From Burkholderia guangdongensis (GTDB lineage Bacteria; Pseudomonadota; Gammaproteobacteria; Burkholderiales; Burkholderiaceae), in assembly GCF_013403875.1 (NCBI RefSeq), contig NZ_JACBNX010000006.1:1-64000 (forward strand): a stretch of 64,000 nt of DNA, read 5' to 3'. Below are positions 42,459-50,810 of this stretch, piece after piece. The translations under genes and the position numbers were made by a program. Within the stretch, counting starts at the first letter, position 1. Each line of letters opens with the position of its first letter. The notes beneath the pieces were generated by a model. It saw nothing but the letters and a program-made list of their open reading frames with translations, was not told the DNA's origin and searched no databases.

Positions 42459-43493
42459 ATGACTGAATTGGTTCCCACCGCCCTGCTCGACGACGTTCGA
42501 CACCTGATCGACAGCGCTCGCACCCGCGCGGCCGTGGCCGTCAATGCGGAGCTCACGCTGCTGTACTGGCAGGTCGGCTGTCGTATCCGCGACGACGTGC
42601 TGGGCGGCGCGCGGGCCGAATACGGACATGAAGTCGTTGCGGCACTGGCCAGACGGCTCACGGCCGAGTATGGCCGAGGCTGGAGCGAACAACAGTTGAG
42701 GCACTGCGTGCGCGCGGCGGAGGTTTTCGCTGACGAAACGATTCTCTCCGCATTGCGGAGAGAATTGAGCTGGACCCATCTGAAGGCGCTGATCTACATC
42801 GACGATTCGCTCAAACGCGATTTCTACATCGAAATGTGCCGACTCGAGCGCTGGTCGTCCCGCCAATTGCAGGAGCGCATTCAGTCGATGCTGTTCGAGC
42901 GCAGCGCGCTGTCGCACAAGCCGGACGACGTGATCCGGCGCGACCTCGCGCAGTTGCGGGAAGCACAGCGGCTGACGCCCGACGTCGTCCTGAAAGATCC
43001 ATACGTGCTCGACTTCCTCGGCTTGAACGACCGCTATCTCGAACGGGATCTCGAAGACGCGATCCTCCGTGAAATGGAGCAATTTCTGCTCGAACTCGGC
43101 GCCGGCTTCACTTTCGTCGCGCGCCAGAAGCGACTGTCGATCGACGACGACGATTTCTATCTCGACCTGCTGTTCTACAACCGCAAGCTCAGGCGACTCG
43201 TTGCGATCGAACTGAAGCTCGGCGCATTCAAAGCCGAATACAAGAGCCAGATGGAACTCTATCTGCGCTGGCTCGCGAAGCACGAACAGGAGCCGGACGA
43301 GCAGCCGCCGATCGGCATCATCCTGTGCGCCGGCAAGAAGCAGGAGCAAATCGAATTGCTCGAACTCGGCAAGAGCGGCATCCACGTCGCGGAATACCTG
43401 ACGGTGTTGCCGCCGCGCGAAGCGCTCGAAGCCAAGCTGCATCAATCGATCGAGCTCGCGCGGTCCAGACTGCGAGACGATCGCGACCGGTAA
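42459..43493 (+). CDS. DUF1016/YhcG-type PD-(D/E)xK nuclease
   Basis: A 344-aa protein with the two-domain YhcG architecture. The N-terminal DUF1016_N helical domain (TLLYWQVGCRIRDDVL, GWSEQQLRHCVRAAEVF, LSWTHLKALIYIDDSLKRDF) is followed by the C-terminal nuclease domain with core FYLDLLFYNRKLRRLVAIEL followed by KLG (D, then ExK). Such proteins occur as solitary genes and beside restriction or defence loci; the exact role is unknown. The ATG follows an AT-variable, palindrome-rich leader. A palindrome also sits in the coding sequence at 42741-42765. Confidence 0.88.
   Translation: MTELVPTALLDDVRHLIDSARTRAAVAVNAELTLLYWQVGCRIRDDVLGGARAEYGHEVVAALARRLTAEYGRGWSEQQLRHCVRAAEVFADETILSALRRELSWTHLKALIYIDDSLKRDFYIEMCRLERWSSRQLQERIQSMLFERSALSHKPDDVIRRDLAQLREAQRLTPDVVLKDPYVLDFLGLNDRYLERDLEDAILREMEQFLLELGAGFTFVARQKRLSIDDDDFYLDLLFYNRKLRRLVAIELKLGAFKAEYKSQMELYLRWLAKHEQEPDEQPPIGIILCAGKKQEQIELLELGKSGIHVAEYLTVLPPREALEAKLHQSIELARSRLRDDRDR
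42741..42765. repeat. intragenic palindrome in the DUF1016 gene
   Basis: ATTCTCTCCGC-ATT-GCGGAGAGAAT has perfect 11-base arms and a 3-base centre. The TTCTCCGC/GCGGAGAA-like core matches the element 380 bases upstream. It lies in the codons for a conserved part of DUF1016_N (ILSALRRELSW), so it may be protein-constrained, but the perfect symmetry and the copy upstream are striking. Confidence 0.75.
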
Positions 43494-43527
43494 CGGTCAC
43501 GCCCCACGCTCCAGGAGACGCCCCGCC

Positions 43528-44211
43528 GTGATCGTCACACGTCCCGCCACGCTTCCCGCCGCCTACCGCCGCCTGTGGCCGCTCGCCGTCGCGGCCGCGA
43601 TCCTTTACGGGCTGTCGCTGCCGGCCGCGCCCTATCCGGGCCAGGCCGCCGCGAAAGCCGCGATGGGCGTGCTGCTGCTCGGCGCCGGCTTCACGTGCGC
43701 CGCGCCGCGCGTGCGCACGTGGCTGTGCGCGGCGCTCGCGGCCGCGGTGCTCGGCGACGTGCTGCTCGCGCTGCCCGGCTGGCCGCCGTCATTCATCGGC
43801 GGGCTCGGCGCGTTCCTGCTCACGCATCTCGGCTACTGCGCGGTGTTCACGCGCTGGCGCGCGCGTCCGCACGGCTGGCGGCTCGCCGCGCTGCTCGCGC
43901 TGTGGGTCGTCGCGCCGGCGTTCTACGCGGCGTTCCTCCCGCATCTGGGCCCGCTCGCGGCGCCCGTCGCCGTCTACATGCTCGTGCTGTGCGCGATGGC
44001 GACCCTCGCGCTCTGCGCACGCACGCGCGGCCCGTGGATCGCGCTCGGCAGCCTGGTCTTCGTCGCGTCCGACACGCTGATCGGCATCGGCCGCTTTCTC
44101 GACGCGTTCGCGGGCATCGACTATCTGATCTGGTTCCTTTATGCGCTCGCGCAGGTGACGATCGTCGCCGGGGTTTTCCATGAGACGACCCCGCAACTGA
44201 TCCGACCCTGA
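43528..44211 (+). CDS. YhhN-family membrane protein (lysoplasmalogenase-like)
   Basis: Integral membrane protein of 227 aa with about seven to eight helices. YhhN/TMEM86 hallmarks are AAKAAMGVLLLGAGF near the start, a central VLGDVLLAL with Asp, and the late SLVFVASDTLIGIGRF with conserved Ser-Asp. TMEM86 members hydrolyse lysoplasmalogens; bacterial substrates are less clear. The GTG start at 43528 has CAGGAGAC upstream. It lies 34 bases after the DUF1016 gene, but the functions seem unrelated. A GCCGCCGG/CCGGCGGC hairpin (44242-44268) follows. Confidence 0.82.
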   Translation: MIVTRPATLPAAYRRLWPLAVAAAILYGLSLPAAPYPGQAAAKAAMGVLLLGAGFTCAAPRVRTWLCAALAAAVLGDVLLALPGWPPSFIGGLGAFLLTHLGYCAVFTRWRARPHGWRLAALLALWVVAPAFYAAFLPHLGPLAAPVAVYMLVLCAMATLALCARTRGPWIALGSLVFVASDTLIGIGRFLDAFAGIDYLIWFLYALAQVTIVAGVFHETTPQLIRP

Positions 44212-44430
44212 TCGCTTACGCCGCAGGCGGCCGGTCCTGACGCCGCCGGGCGGCCGTTCGCCGGCGGCCCGCCCTGTTCCCGCCGAACCCGCTCCCGACA
44301 AGCGTTTCCGCCTGCGGAACCGCGCGTCCGGTCTATCGCTTCGCCGTTCCCCCACGCGTTTCCCGCCGGTTTTCCCCCGCTTAGAGTCCACTGTCTACCC
44401 TCTTGCGGTTTCGAGGTTCACCCACTATCT

Positions 44431-44448
44431 TTACATCATTCAATGTAA
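44431..44448 (+). promoter_or_regulatory. palindromic operator before the monooxygenase operon
   Basis: TTACAT-CATTCA-ATGTAA is a perfect inverted repeat in an AT-rich segment 33 bases before the monooxygenase start. It resembles TetR-type operators and likely controls the four-gene operon; no dedicated regulator gene is adjacent. Confidence 0.6.
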
Positions 44449-44481
44449 CATTTAAAAATGAGCCATAGCGGAGACGCCCGG

Positions 44482-46062
44482 ATGAACGCTCGCACCCTGC
44501 CCCTCGACCCGTTCGGTCAGCACGGCATCGACGAATCGATCGACATCGCCATCATCGGCACCGGCTTCGCCGGGCTCGGGATGGCCATTCGCCTGAAGCA
44601 GTCCGGCGTGACCGACTTCGTCGTGCTCGAGAAGGCGGCGTCGGTCGGCGGCACGTGGCGCGACAACCACTATCCCGGGTGCGCATGCGACGTGCAATCG
44701 CACGTCTACTCGTTCTCGTTCGCGCCGAACCCGCGCTGGACGCGCATGTTCGCGCGCCAGCCGGAAATCCGCGCGTATCTGGAAAACTGCGTGCAGCGCT
44801 TCGGGATCGGCCCGCACCTGCGCTTCGGCCACGCACTCGCGAATGCGACCTACGACGAAGCCGCGCACCGGTGGCGCCTCACGTTCGCGAACGGCAAGCG
44901 GCTGTCCGCGCGCGTGCTGATCGCGGGGATGGGCGGGCTGTCGCGCGCGGCGCTGCCGGCGATCCCGGGCGTCGACACGTTCGAGGGCGCCGCGTTCCAC
45001 TCGCAGCAGTGGGATCACGCTTACGACCTCGACGGCAAGCGCGTCGCGGTGATCGGCACCGGCGCGAGCGCGATCCAGTTCGTCCCGCAGATCGCGCCGC
45101 GCGTGAAGCATCTCGCGCTGTTCCAGCGCACGCCGCCGTGGATCATGCCGAAGCCGGACCGCGCGCTGACGAAGCTCGAACGCTGGATGTTCCGCGCGCT
45201 GCCGTTCACGCAGAAGGTCGTGCGCAGCGGCCTGTACTGGATGCTCGAATCGCGCGTGCTCGGCTTCGCCGTGCATCCGTCGCTGATGAAGAACGTGCAG
45301 AAGCTCGCGCTGCGCCACATCCGCCGGCAGATTCCCGATCCGGCGCTGCGCGAGGCCGTCACGCCGGACTATACGATCGGCTGCAAGCGGATCCTGATCT
45401 CGAACGACTACTACCCGGCGCTGTCGCGCCAGAACGTCGACGTGGTCACGACCGGCATCGCGCGGATCGAGCCGAACGCGGTGGTGACGACCGACGGCCG
45501 GCGTCACGAGGTCGACTGCCTGATCTACGGCACCGGCTTCCAGGTCGCGGACCCGTATCCGCGCGGCGCGATCGTCGGCCGCGGCGGGCTCGACATCGTC
45601 GATGCGTGGCGCGACGGCGCGCACGCGTATCTCGGCACGTCGCTGCCCGGCTATCCGAACTTCTTCATGATCGTCGGCCCGAACACCGGCCTCGGCCACA
45701 ACTCGATGGTGTTCATGATCGAGTCGCAGGTCGAATACATTCTCGGCGCGCTGAAGTCGATGCGCCGCGAGCGCGCCGACGCGATCGAAGTGCGCCCGCT
45801 CGTCGAGGCGCGCTACAACGACCGGATCCAGTCGCAACTCACCCGCGCGATCTGGTCGACGGGCGGCTGCAAGAGCTGGTACCTCGACCCGCGAAGCGGC
45901 AAGAACACGACGCTCTGGCCGGGCTTCACCTGGCGCTTCCGGCAGGCGAGCGCGCACTTCTCGATGGCCGACTACCACGCGTACCAGGCGCCGCGTCACG
46001 AAACCGCCGTGCGGCCAGCCACCACACAGAACGCGTCGGCCGCATCGGCCGAAGCGGCCTGA
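44482..46062 (+). CDS. flavin-containing Baeyer-Villiger-type monooxygenase
   Basis: NADPH/FAD monooxygenase of 526 aa. It has an N-terminal FAD-binding GTGFAGLGMAIRLKQSG, the Baeyer-Villiger fingerprint FEGAAFHSQQW, the second Rossmann motif IGTGASAIQ, and the CzcO-like C-terminus GPNTGLGHNS. It would insert oxygen next to a ketone or oxidise an aldehyde or steroid/terpenoid-type substrate. GGAGAC supports ATG 44482 over 44458. It opens an operon with an SDR, a PF10118-type hydrolase and an epoxide-hydrolase-like gene, an order seen in hydrophobic-ketone catabolism and in long-chain lipid modification. Confidence 0.88.
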   Translation: MNARTLPLDPFGQHGIDESIDIAIIGTGFAGLGMAIRLKQSGVTDFVVLEKAASVGGTWRDNHYPGCACDVQSHVYSFSFAPNPRWTRMFARQPEIRAYLENCVQRFGIGPHLRFGHALANATYDEAAHRWRLTFANGKRLSARVLIAGMGGLSRAALPAIPGVDTFEGAAFHSQQWDHAYDLDGKRVAVIGTGASAIQFVPQIAPRVKHLALFQRTPPWIMPKPDRALTKLERWMFRALPFTQKVVRSGLYWMLESRVLGFAVHPSLMKNVQKLALRHIRRQIPDPALREAVTPDYTIGCKRILISNDYYPALSRQNVDVVTTGIARIEPNAVVTTDGRRHEVDCLIYGTGFQVADPYPRGAIVGRGGLDIVDAWRDGAHAYLGTSLPGYPNFFMIVGPNTGLGHNSMVFMIESQVEYILGALKSMRRERADAIEVRPLVEARYNDRIQSQLTRAIWSTGGCKSWYLDPRSGKNTTLWPGFTWRFRQASAHFSMADYHAYQAPRHETAVRPATTQNASAASAEAA

Positions 46063-46084
46063 CACAACAACGGAGACAGCCAGC

Positions 46085-47008
46085 ATGAAAGATTTCGCCA
46101 ACAAGGTCGCCGCGATCACCGGCGCGGGCTCGGGCATGGGGCGCTCGCTCGCGCTGCAGCTCGCGCAGGCGCGCTGCCACCTCGCGCTCGCCGACAGGAA
46201 CGCCGTCGGCCTCGCGGAGACGGAGCGGATCGTCCGCGCGCTCGCGCCGGACGTGCGCGTGACGACGCGCGTGCTCGACGTCGGCGACCGCGACGCGATG
46301 TTCGCGTGGGCCGACGACACCGCGAACGCGCACGGCAAGATCAACCTGATCTTCAACAACGCGGGCGTCGCGCTGTCGAGCACGATCGACGGGATGGAAT
46401 ACAGCGATCTCGAGTGGATCGTGAACATCAACTTCTGGGGCGTCGTGCACGGCACGAAGGCGTTCCTGCCGCATCTGAAGGCGGCGGGCGACGGCCACGT
46501 CGTCAATACGTCGAGCATCTTCGGGATCTTCGCTCAGCCGGGCATGAGCGGCTACAACGCGACGAAGTTCGCGGTGCGCGGCTTCACCGAGTCGCTGCGC
46601 CAGGAGCTCGACATGACGCACTGCGGCGTGTCCGCGACCTGCGTGCATCCGGGCGGCATCCGCACGAACATCGCGCAGTCGAGCCGCATCTCGAAGAACA
46701 TGGTCGGCTTCATGCTCGAAAGCGAGCAGCAAGGCAAGGACGACTTCGAGAAGTTCTTCATCACGACGGCCGACGACGCCGCGCGCACGATCCTCACCGG
46801 CGTGCGCAAGAACAAGCGCCGCGTGCTGATCGGCCGCGACGCGCGCGCCGCCGACTGGATGGCGCGCATCCTGCCCGCCGCATACCAGGCGCTCGTCGTG
46901 CTCGCGACGCGCCACGAAGCCCGCAAGGCCCGCCGCCGCGCCGCGCGCGAGCCGGCCGCCGCCCCCGTCACGTACAACAACACAGGCAAACAGGGAGAAC
47001 CGTCATGA
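46085..47008 (+). CDS. short-chain dehydrogenase/reductase
   Basis: NAD(P)-dependent oxidoreductase of 307 aa. Cofactor motif TGAGSGMG, NNAG (FNNAGVAL), catalytic Ser in NTSSIFG and YNATK are all present. A longer C-terminal extension (about residues 250-307) is basic and Ala-rich (ARKARRRAAREPAAAP). It starts 22 bases behind the monooxygenase and overlaps the next gene by four bases, so it probably supplies or removes the alcohol/ketone handled by the monooxygenase. Confidence 0.9.
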   Translation: MKDFANKVAAITGAGSGMGRSLALQLAQARCHLALADRNAVGLAETERIVRALAPDVRVTTRVLDVGDRDAMFAWADDTANAHGKINLIFNNAGVALSSTIDGMEYSDLEWIVNINFWGVVHGTKAFLPHLKAAGDGHVVNTSSIFGIFAQPGMSGYNATKFAVRGFTESLRQELDMTHCGVSATCVHPGGIRTNIAQSSRISKNMVGFMLESEQQGKDDFEKFFITTADDAARTILTGVRKNKRRVLIGRDARAADWMARILPAAYQALVVLATRHEARKARRRAAREPAAAPVTYNNTGKQGEPS

Positions 47009-47943
47009 TGCCGATTCGTCGCGACATTCGTTTCGCGCTGCCGCCGGACCGCGCGTGCGACTGGCACGTGAAGGGCGTGCCGGTCACGCACTTCATGAAC
47101 GCGCTGTCGCTGCTGTTCCCCGCCGGCGAGCGTTTCTTCATGGATTCGGTCCGCCATTACCGCGACCGGATCACCGATCCGGATCTGAAGAAGCAGGTGA
47201 TGGGCTTCATCGGCCAGGAAGCGATGCACACGCGCGAGCACGTCGAGTACAACGACCTGCTGCAGGCCGCGGGCCTGCCCGCGCACAAGCTCGACAAGCG
47301 CCTGTGGGCGATCCTGAACGTCCAGCGCAAGATCCTGCCGCCGTCGATTCAGCTCGCGATCACGATCGCGCTCGAGCACTACACCGCGATGCTCGCCGAC
47401 ACGCTGCTGTCCGACACGGGCCAGCGGATCGACGGCTCGGTCGACGGCTACACGCAGATGTGGCTGTGGCACGCGCTCGAGGAAACCGAGCACAAGTCGG
47501 TGTCGTACGACGTGTGGAACGCGGTGATCAAGCCGGGCCCGAAGCGCTACCTGATGCGCACCGGCACGATGCTGCTGACGACGCTGCTGTTCTGGCTGAT
47601 CGTGTTCGATTACCACGTGCGGCTGATGTTCGCGCATCGCCGCCGGCACGGCCGCTGGAAGTTCGGCGGGATGTGGAATCTCGTGAAGTTCCTGTACAGC
47701 CCGCGCGACGGCGTGTTCCCGAACATCGCGAAGGAATGGCTCAGCTTTTTCCGGCCGGGCTTCCATCCGTGGGATCACGACAACCGCGCGGTGCTGGGCC
47801 GGATCGACGGGCTGCTCGCGAAGATCGACGCGACGAACGTGCGCTACGCCGCGCAGGCCGCGCCGCGCCGGGTGCCGCTGCATCCGGCCGCGAGTCCGGC
47901 CGCGAATCCCCCCGCCCATCCCGCCGCGCATTCCACCACCTGA
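47005..47943 (+). CDS. metal-dependent hydrolase, PF10118 type
   Basis: A 312-aa protein with conserved helical metal-ligand motifs: FIGQEAMHTREHVEYN, ITIALEHYTAML and WHALEETEHKSVSYDVW. The E..H/E..EH pattern is ferritin-like and could hold a di-metal centre. A membrane-prone segment lies at about 195-215 (TMLLTTLLFWLIVFDYHV). Annotated relatives are called metal-dependent hydrolases, but no reaction is established. ATG 47005 overlaps the SDR stop (ATGA). The tail is Pro/Ala/His-rich. Its repeated coupling with BVMO and SDR suggests a shared pathway. Confidence 0.8.
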   Translation: MMPIRRDIRFALPPDRACDWHVKGVPVTHFMNALSLLFPAGERFFMDSVRHYRDRITDPDLKKQVMGFIGQEAMHTREHVEYNDLLQAAGLPAHKLDKRLWAILNVQRKILPPSIQLAITIALEHYTAMLADTLLSDTGQRIDGSVDGYTQMWLWHALEETEHKSVSYDVWNAVIKPGPKRYLMRTGTMLLTTLLFWLIVFDYHVRLMFAHRRRHGRWKFGGMWNLVKFLYSPRDGVFPNIAKEWLSFFRPGFHPWDHDNRAVLGRIDGLLAKIDATNVRYAAQAAPRRVPLHPAASPAANPPAHPAAHSTT

Positions 47944-47947
47944 AGCG

Positions 47948-48838
47948 ATGCTGACCGTCAGATCCGGCGACGTGAACCTCGCCGTCTACGTGAGCGGCCC
48001 GCGCCGCGCGCCGCCGGTGATCCTCGTGCACGGCTACCCGGATTCGGCGGCGGTGTGGGAGCCGATCCGCGCGCGCCTCGCGAAGCGCTACCGCGTGATC
48101 GCGTACGACGTGCGCGGCGCCGGCGCGTCCGACGCGCCGCGCCGCCGCGCGGACTACTCGCTCGCACGGCTCGCCGACGACCTGAAGGCGGTTGCCGACG
48201 CGACCTGCGCCGACCGCCCGTTTCACCTCGTCGGCCACGACTGGGGGTCGATCCAGTGCTGGGAAGTCGCGACCGACCCGACGTTCCGCCAGCGGCTCGC
48301 GTCGTATACGTCGATTTCGGGCCCGTGCCTCGACCACGTGTTCCGGGCGAAGCCGCGGCTCGGGCAGAGCCTGAAGTCGTGGTACATCGCGTTCTTCCAT
48401 CTGCCGCTCGTGCCGTCGCTGGCGTGGCGGCTCGGCGGCGCCGCGCTGTGGCCGCGCTGGCTGCGGCTGACCGAGCGGATTCGCGCGAAGCGCGACCCCA
48501 CGCAGCTGCGCAACGCGCTGAACGGGCTGAACCTCTACCGCGCGAACTTCATCGCGCGCGCGCGGCACCCGCGCGGCCGCTACGCGCAAACGCCGGTGCA
48601 GATCCTCGTGCCGATGCGCGACCGTTACGTGACGCCTGAGCTGTCGCTCGACCTCGACCGCTGGCTCGGCGACTACGTGCGCGAGGAAATCGACGGCGGA
48701 CACTGGGTCGTGCTCCGCGATCCCGACCTGATCGCGTCGCGAATCGACCGTTTCGCCGCCGCGCACGACGGGCGGGCGCTCGCGCTGGCGCGGCCGACCG
48801 CCGCCACGCGTGTTCCTGCCGACGCCGCACGCGCGTGA
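47948..48838 (+). CDS. alpha/beta hydrolase, epoxide-hydrolase-like
   Basis: A 296-aa alpha/beta-hydrolase with HGYPDSAAVWEPI (HGxP oxyanion motif), nucleophile Asp98 in VGHDWGS, the acid region VPMRDRYVTP and catalytic His in DGGHWVVL. An Asp nucleophile with HGxP is typical of epoxide hydrolases and haloalkane dehalogenases rather than Ser esterases. It begins four bases after the preceding stop and ends the operon. A role opening epoxides or lactones produced by the monooxygenase is inference. Confidence 0.85.
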   Translation: MLTVRSGDVNLAVYVSGPRRAPPVILVHGYPDSAAVWEPIRARLAKRYRVIAYDVRGAGASDAPRRRADYSLARLADDLKAVADATCADRPFHLVGHDWGSIQCWEVATDPTFRQRLASYTSISGPCLDHVFRAKPRLGQSLKSWYIAFFHLPLVPSLAWRLGGAALWPRWLRLTERIRAKRDPTQLRNALNGLNLYRANFIARARHPRGRYAQTPVQILVPMRDRYVTPELSLDLDRWLGDYVREEIDGGHWVVLRDPDLIASRIDRFAAAHDGRALALARPTAATRVPADAARA

Positions 48839-48947
48839 CCGCCCGTTTCGGGCGTCGAAACGCAAATCCCGGCTATCAACCGCCCGCTATGCCGTAGCGG
48901 CGCGATCTGCTCTATGCTTCGCGCTTCTCCCCCCATTCGCCGCCGCC

Positions 48948-49838
48948 ATGTCCACCGACGCCCTCGACACGCCGCCGATCGACTTGCGCATCCTGCTGCG
49001 CGGCATCGGGCAGATCGTGCTTCAGGGCAATGCGTGGACCGGCGCGTGCATCCTCGCGGCGCTCGCGCTGACCGACGCGCGGCTCGCGTGCGCGGCGCTG
49101 CTCGGCGCGATCGCGTCGAACGTCACCGCAATGCTGACGCGCGCGGATCGCGGCGAGGTCGCCCAGGGGCTGCACGGCTTCAACGGTGCGCTCGCGGCGC
49201 TCGCCGTCGTCACGTTCGCGCCGTGGCCGGCCGCAATCGCGCTCGCGCCGTTCGCGGCCGCGGGCGCCGCGCTCGTCCAGCGCGCACTCGCACGGCCGCT
49301 CGCACAATGGCGTCAGTCCCCGTATTCGAGCCCGTGCCTCGCGGTCACCGCGCTGTGGCTGCCGTTCGTCGCGCTGCAGCATGCGGACGCCGTGTCGGCC
49401 GCCGCGCCGGCCTCGCTCGCCGCGTTCGGGCCGGCCGCGCTGGCCGGCGTCGCGCAGACCGTATTCGCGCAAGGCGCGTGGCCCGGCGCGCTGATCGTCG
49501 CCGGCCTCGCGTTGTCGTCGCGCCGCGCGGCACTGTTCGCGCTCGGCGGCGCGGCGGTATCATCGGCGCTGATGCTCGCGTTCGGCGCCGGCGGCGGCGA
49601 CGCATTCGCGGCCGGCCTGCTCGGCTTCAACGGCGCGCTGACCGCGATCGCGCTCGCGCCGCGCGGCGCCGGCGCGGCGCTCGCCGGCACGCTCGCCGCC
49701 ACACTGCTGCAAGGCCTCGCGATGCACGCCGGGCTCACGTGTCTGACCGCGCCGTTCGTACTGGCGACGTGGCTCGTCGTGCGGCTCGCGCGGCGCCCCC
49801 TGGGAGAATCCGATGTCGTCGTTCGCTCACCGCTCTGA
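48948..49838 (+). CDS. urea transporter family protein
   Basis: Integral membrane protein of 296 aa of the UT/Yut family. The two homologous halves each carry the signature LHGFNGALAAL (about residue 70) and LLGFNGALTAIAL (about residue 225), with hydrophobic helices lining a channel for urea. No urease genes are in the window; a possible urea source is agmatinase at 41118. Its last 26 bases overlap the class II aldolase gene. ATG 48948 is the first plausible start; upstream codons run into the preceding intergenic part. Confidence 0.82.
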   Translation: MSTDALDTPPIDLRILLRGIGQIVLQGNAWTGACILAALALTDARLACAALLGAIASNVTAMLTRADRGEVAQGLHGFNGALAALAVVTFAPWPAAIALAPFAAAGAALVQRALARPLAQWRQSPYSSPCLAVTALWLPFVALQHADAVSAAAPASLAAFGPAALAGVAQTVFAQGAWPGALIVAGLALSSRRAALFALGGAAVSSALMLAFGAGGGDAFAAGLLGFNGALTAIALAPRGAGAALAGTLAATLLQGLAMHAGLTCLTAPFVLATWLVVRLARRPLGESDVVVRSPL

Positions 49839-50589
49839 CGTCGTCCTCGACGACGGCCCGATCTCGGACGCCGAGCGCCAGCTCCGCGTCGATCTCGCGG
49901 CCGCATACCGTCTCGTCGCGCTGCACGGCTGGGACGACGTGATCTACACGCACCTGTCCGCGACGGTGCCCGGCGAGCCGGGCCGCTTCCTGATCAACCC
50001 GTTCGGCCTCGCGTTCGACGAGGTATGCGCATCGAACCTCGTGAAGATCGACATCGCCGGCAACCGGATCGGCGCCGGCGACCATGCGGTCAACGTGACC
50101 GGCTTCGCGCTGCATGCGGCGGTGCACGTCGCGCGGCCCGACGCGGTCTGCGTGATGCATCTGCACAACGTCGACGGGATCGCGGTGTCGATCCAGCGAG
50201 ACGGGCTGCTGCCCGTGTCGCAGCACGCGTTGCGCTTCTACGGCGATCTCGCGTACCACGACTACGAGGCGCTTGCGTTCTCGCCGGCCGAAGGCGCGCG
50301 GCTGACCGCGAGCCTCGGCGACAAGTCCGCGATGCTGCTGCGCAATCACGGCACGCTGACGGTCGGCCGCACGGTCGCCGAGGCGTACGTGCGAATGGAT
50401 ACGCTGATCAAGGCGTGCGAGATCCAGCTGCGCGCGCAGGCGGGCGCCCCGCCGTACGTCGTGCCGAACGAGGCCGTCGCGACCCGCACCGCCGAGCAGT
50501 TGCGCGACAATGGCGCGCTCGAGGGCGAGCTCGAATGGCCGGCGCTGCTGCGCAAGCTCGACCGGCTCGACCCGTCCTATCGCGACTGA
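49813..50589 (+). CDS. class II aldolase/adducin-family protein
   Basis: A 258-aa protein with the class II aldolase fold: ITHLSATVPG-type motif as YTHLSATVPG, INPFGLAFDEV, metal-ligand region CVMHLHNVDGIAV and the distal RNHGTLTVG. Both His of HLH and the late His fit a divalent-metal site, as in fuculose-phosphate aldolase and related decarboxylases. GGGAG sits in the 3' end of the urea transporter gene, whose last 26 bases this gene overlaps, so translation is coupled. A 4-OT-like tautomerase follows after 32 bases. Confidence 0.85.
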   Translation: MSSFAHRSDVVLDDGPISDAERQLRVDLAAAYRLVALHGWDDVIYTHLSATVPGEPGRFLINPFGLAFDEVCASNLVKIDIAGNRIGAGDHAVNVTGFALHAAVHVARPDAVCVMHLHNVDGIAVSIQRDGLLPVSQHALRFYGDLAYHDYEALAFSPAEGARLTASLGDKSAMLLRNHGTLTVGRTVAEAYVRMDTLIKACEIQLRAQAGAPPYVVPNEAVATRTAEQLRDNGALEGELEWPALLRKLDRLDPSYRD

Positions 50590-50621
50590 TTTTCTTCCAT
50601 AGAACCTGGAGACACACCGCC

Positions 50622-50810
50622 ATGCCGACTTTCCACATCGAGCTGTTCGAAGGCCGCACCGTCGATCAGAAACGCCAGTTCGTCGACGCGATCACGCGCG
50701 TCACGTGCGAGACGCTCGGCTGCGAGCCGAATTCCGTCGACATCATCCTGACCGACGTGAAGAAGGAAAACTGGGCGACGGGCGGAAAGCTGTGGTCTGA
50801 CGAGCGGTAA
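50622..50810 (+). CDS. 4-oxalocrotonate tautomerase-like enzyme
   Basis: A 62-aa protein of the usual tautomerase size, starting MPTFHIELFEGRT so that the catalytic Pro becomes the N-terminus after Met removal. The beta-alpha-beta pattern with KRQFVDAITRVTCETLG and SVDIILTDVKKENWATGG is typical. GGAGAC precedes the ATG. It probably keto-enol tautomerises a small acid made or used by the aldolase. Its last 68 bases overlap, on the opposite strand, the 3' end of the arylamine N-acetyltransferase gene. Confidence 0.88.
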   Translation: MPTFHIELFEGRTVDQKRQFVDAITRVTCETLGCEPNSVDIILTDVKKENWATGGKLWSDER

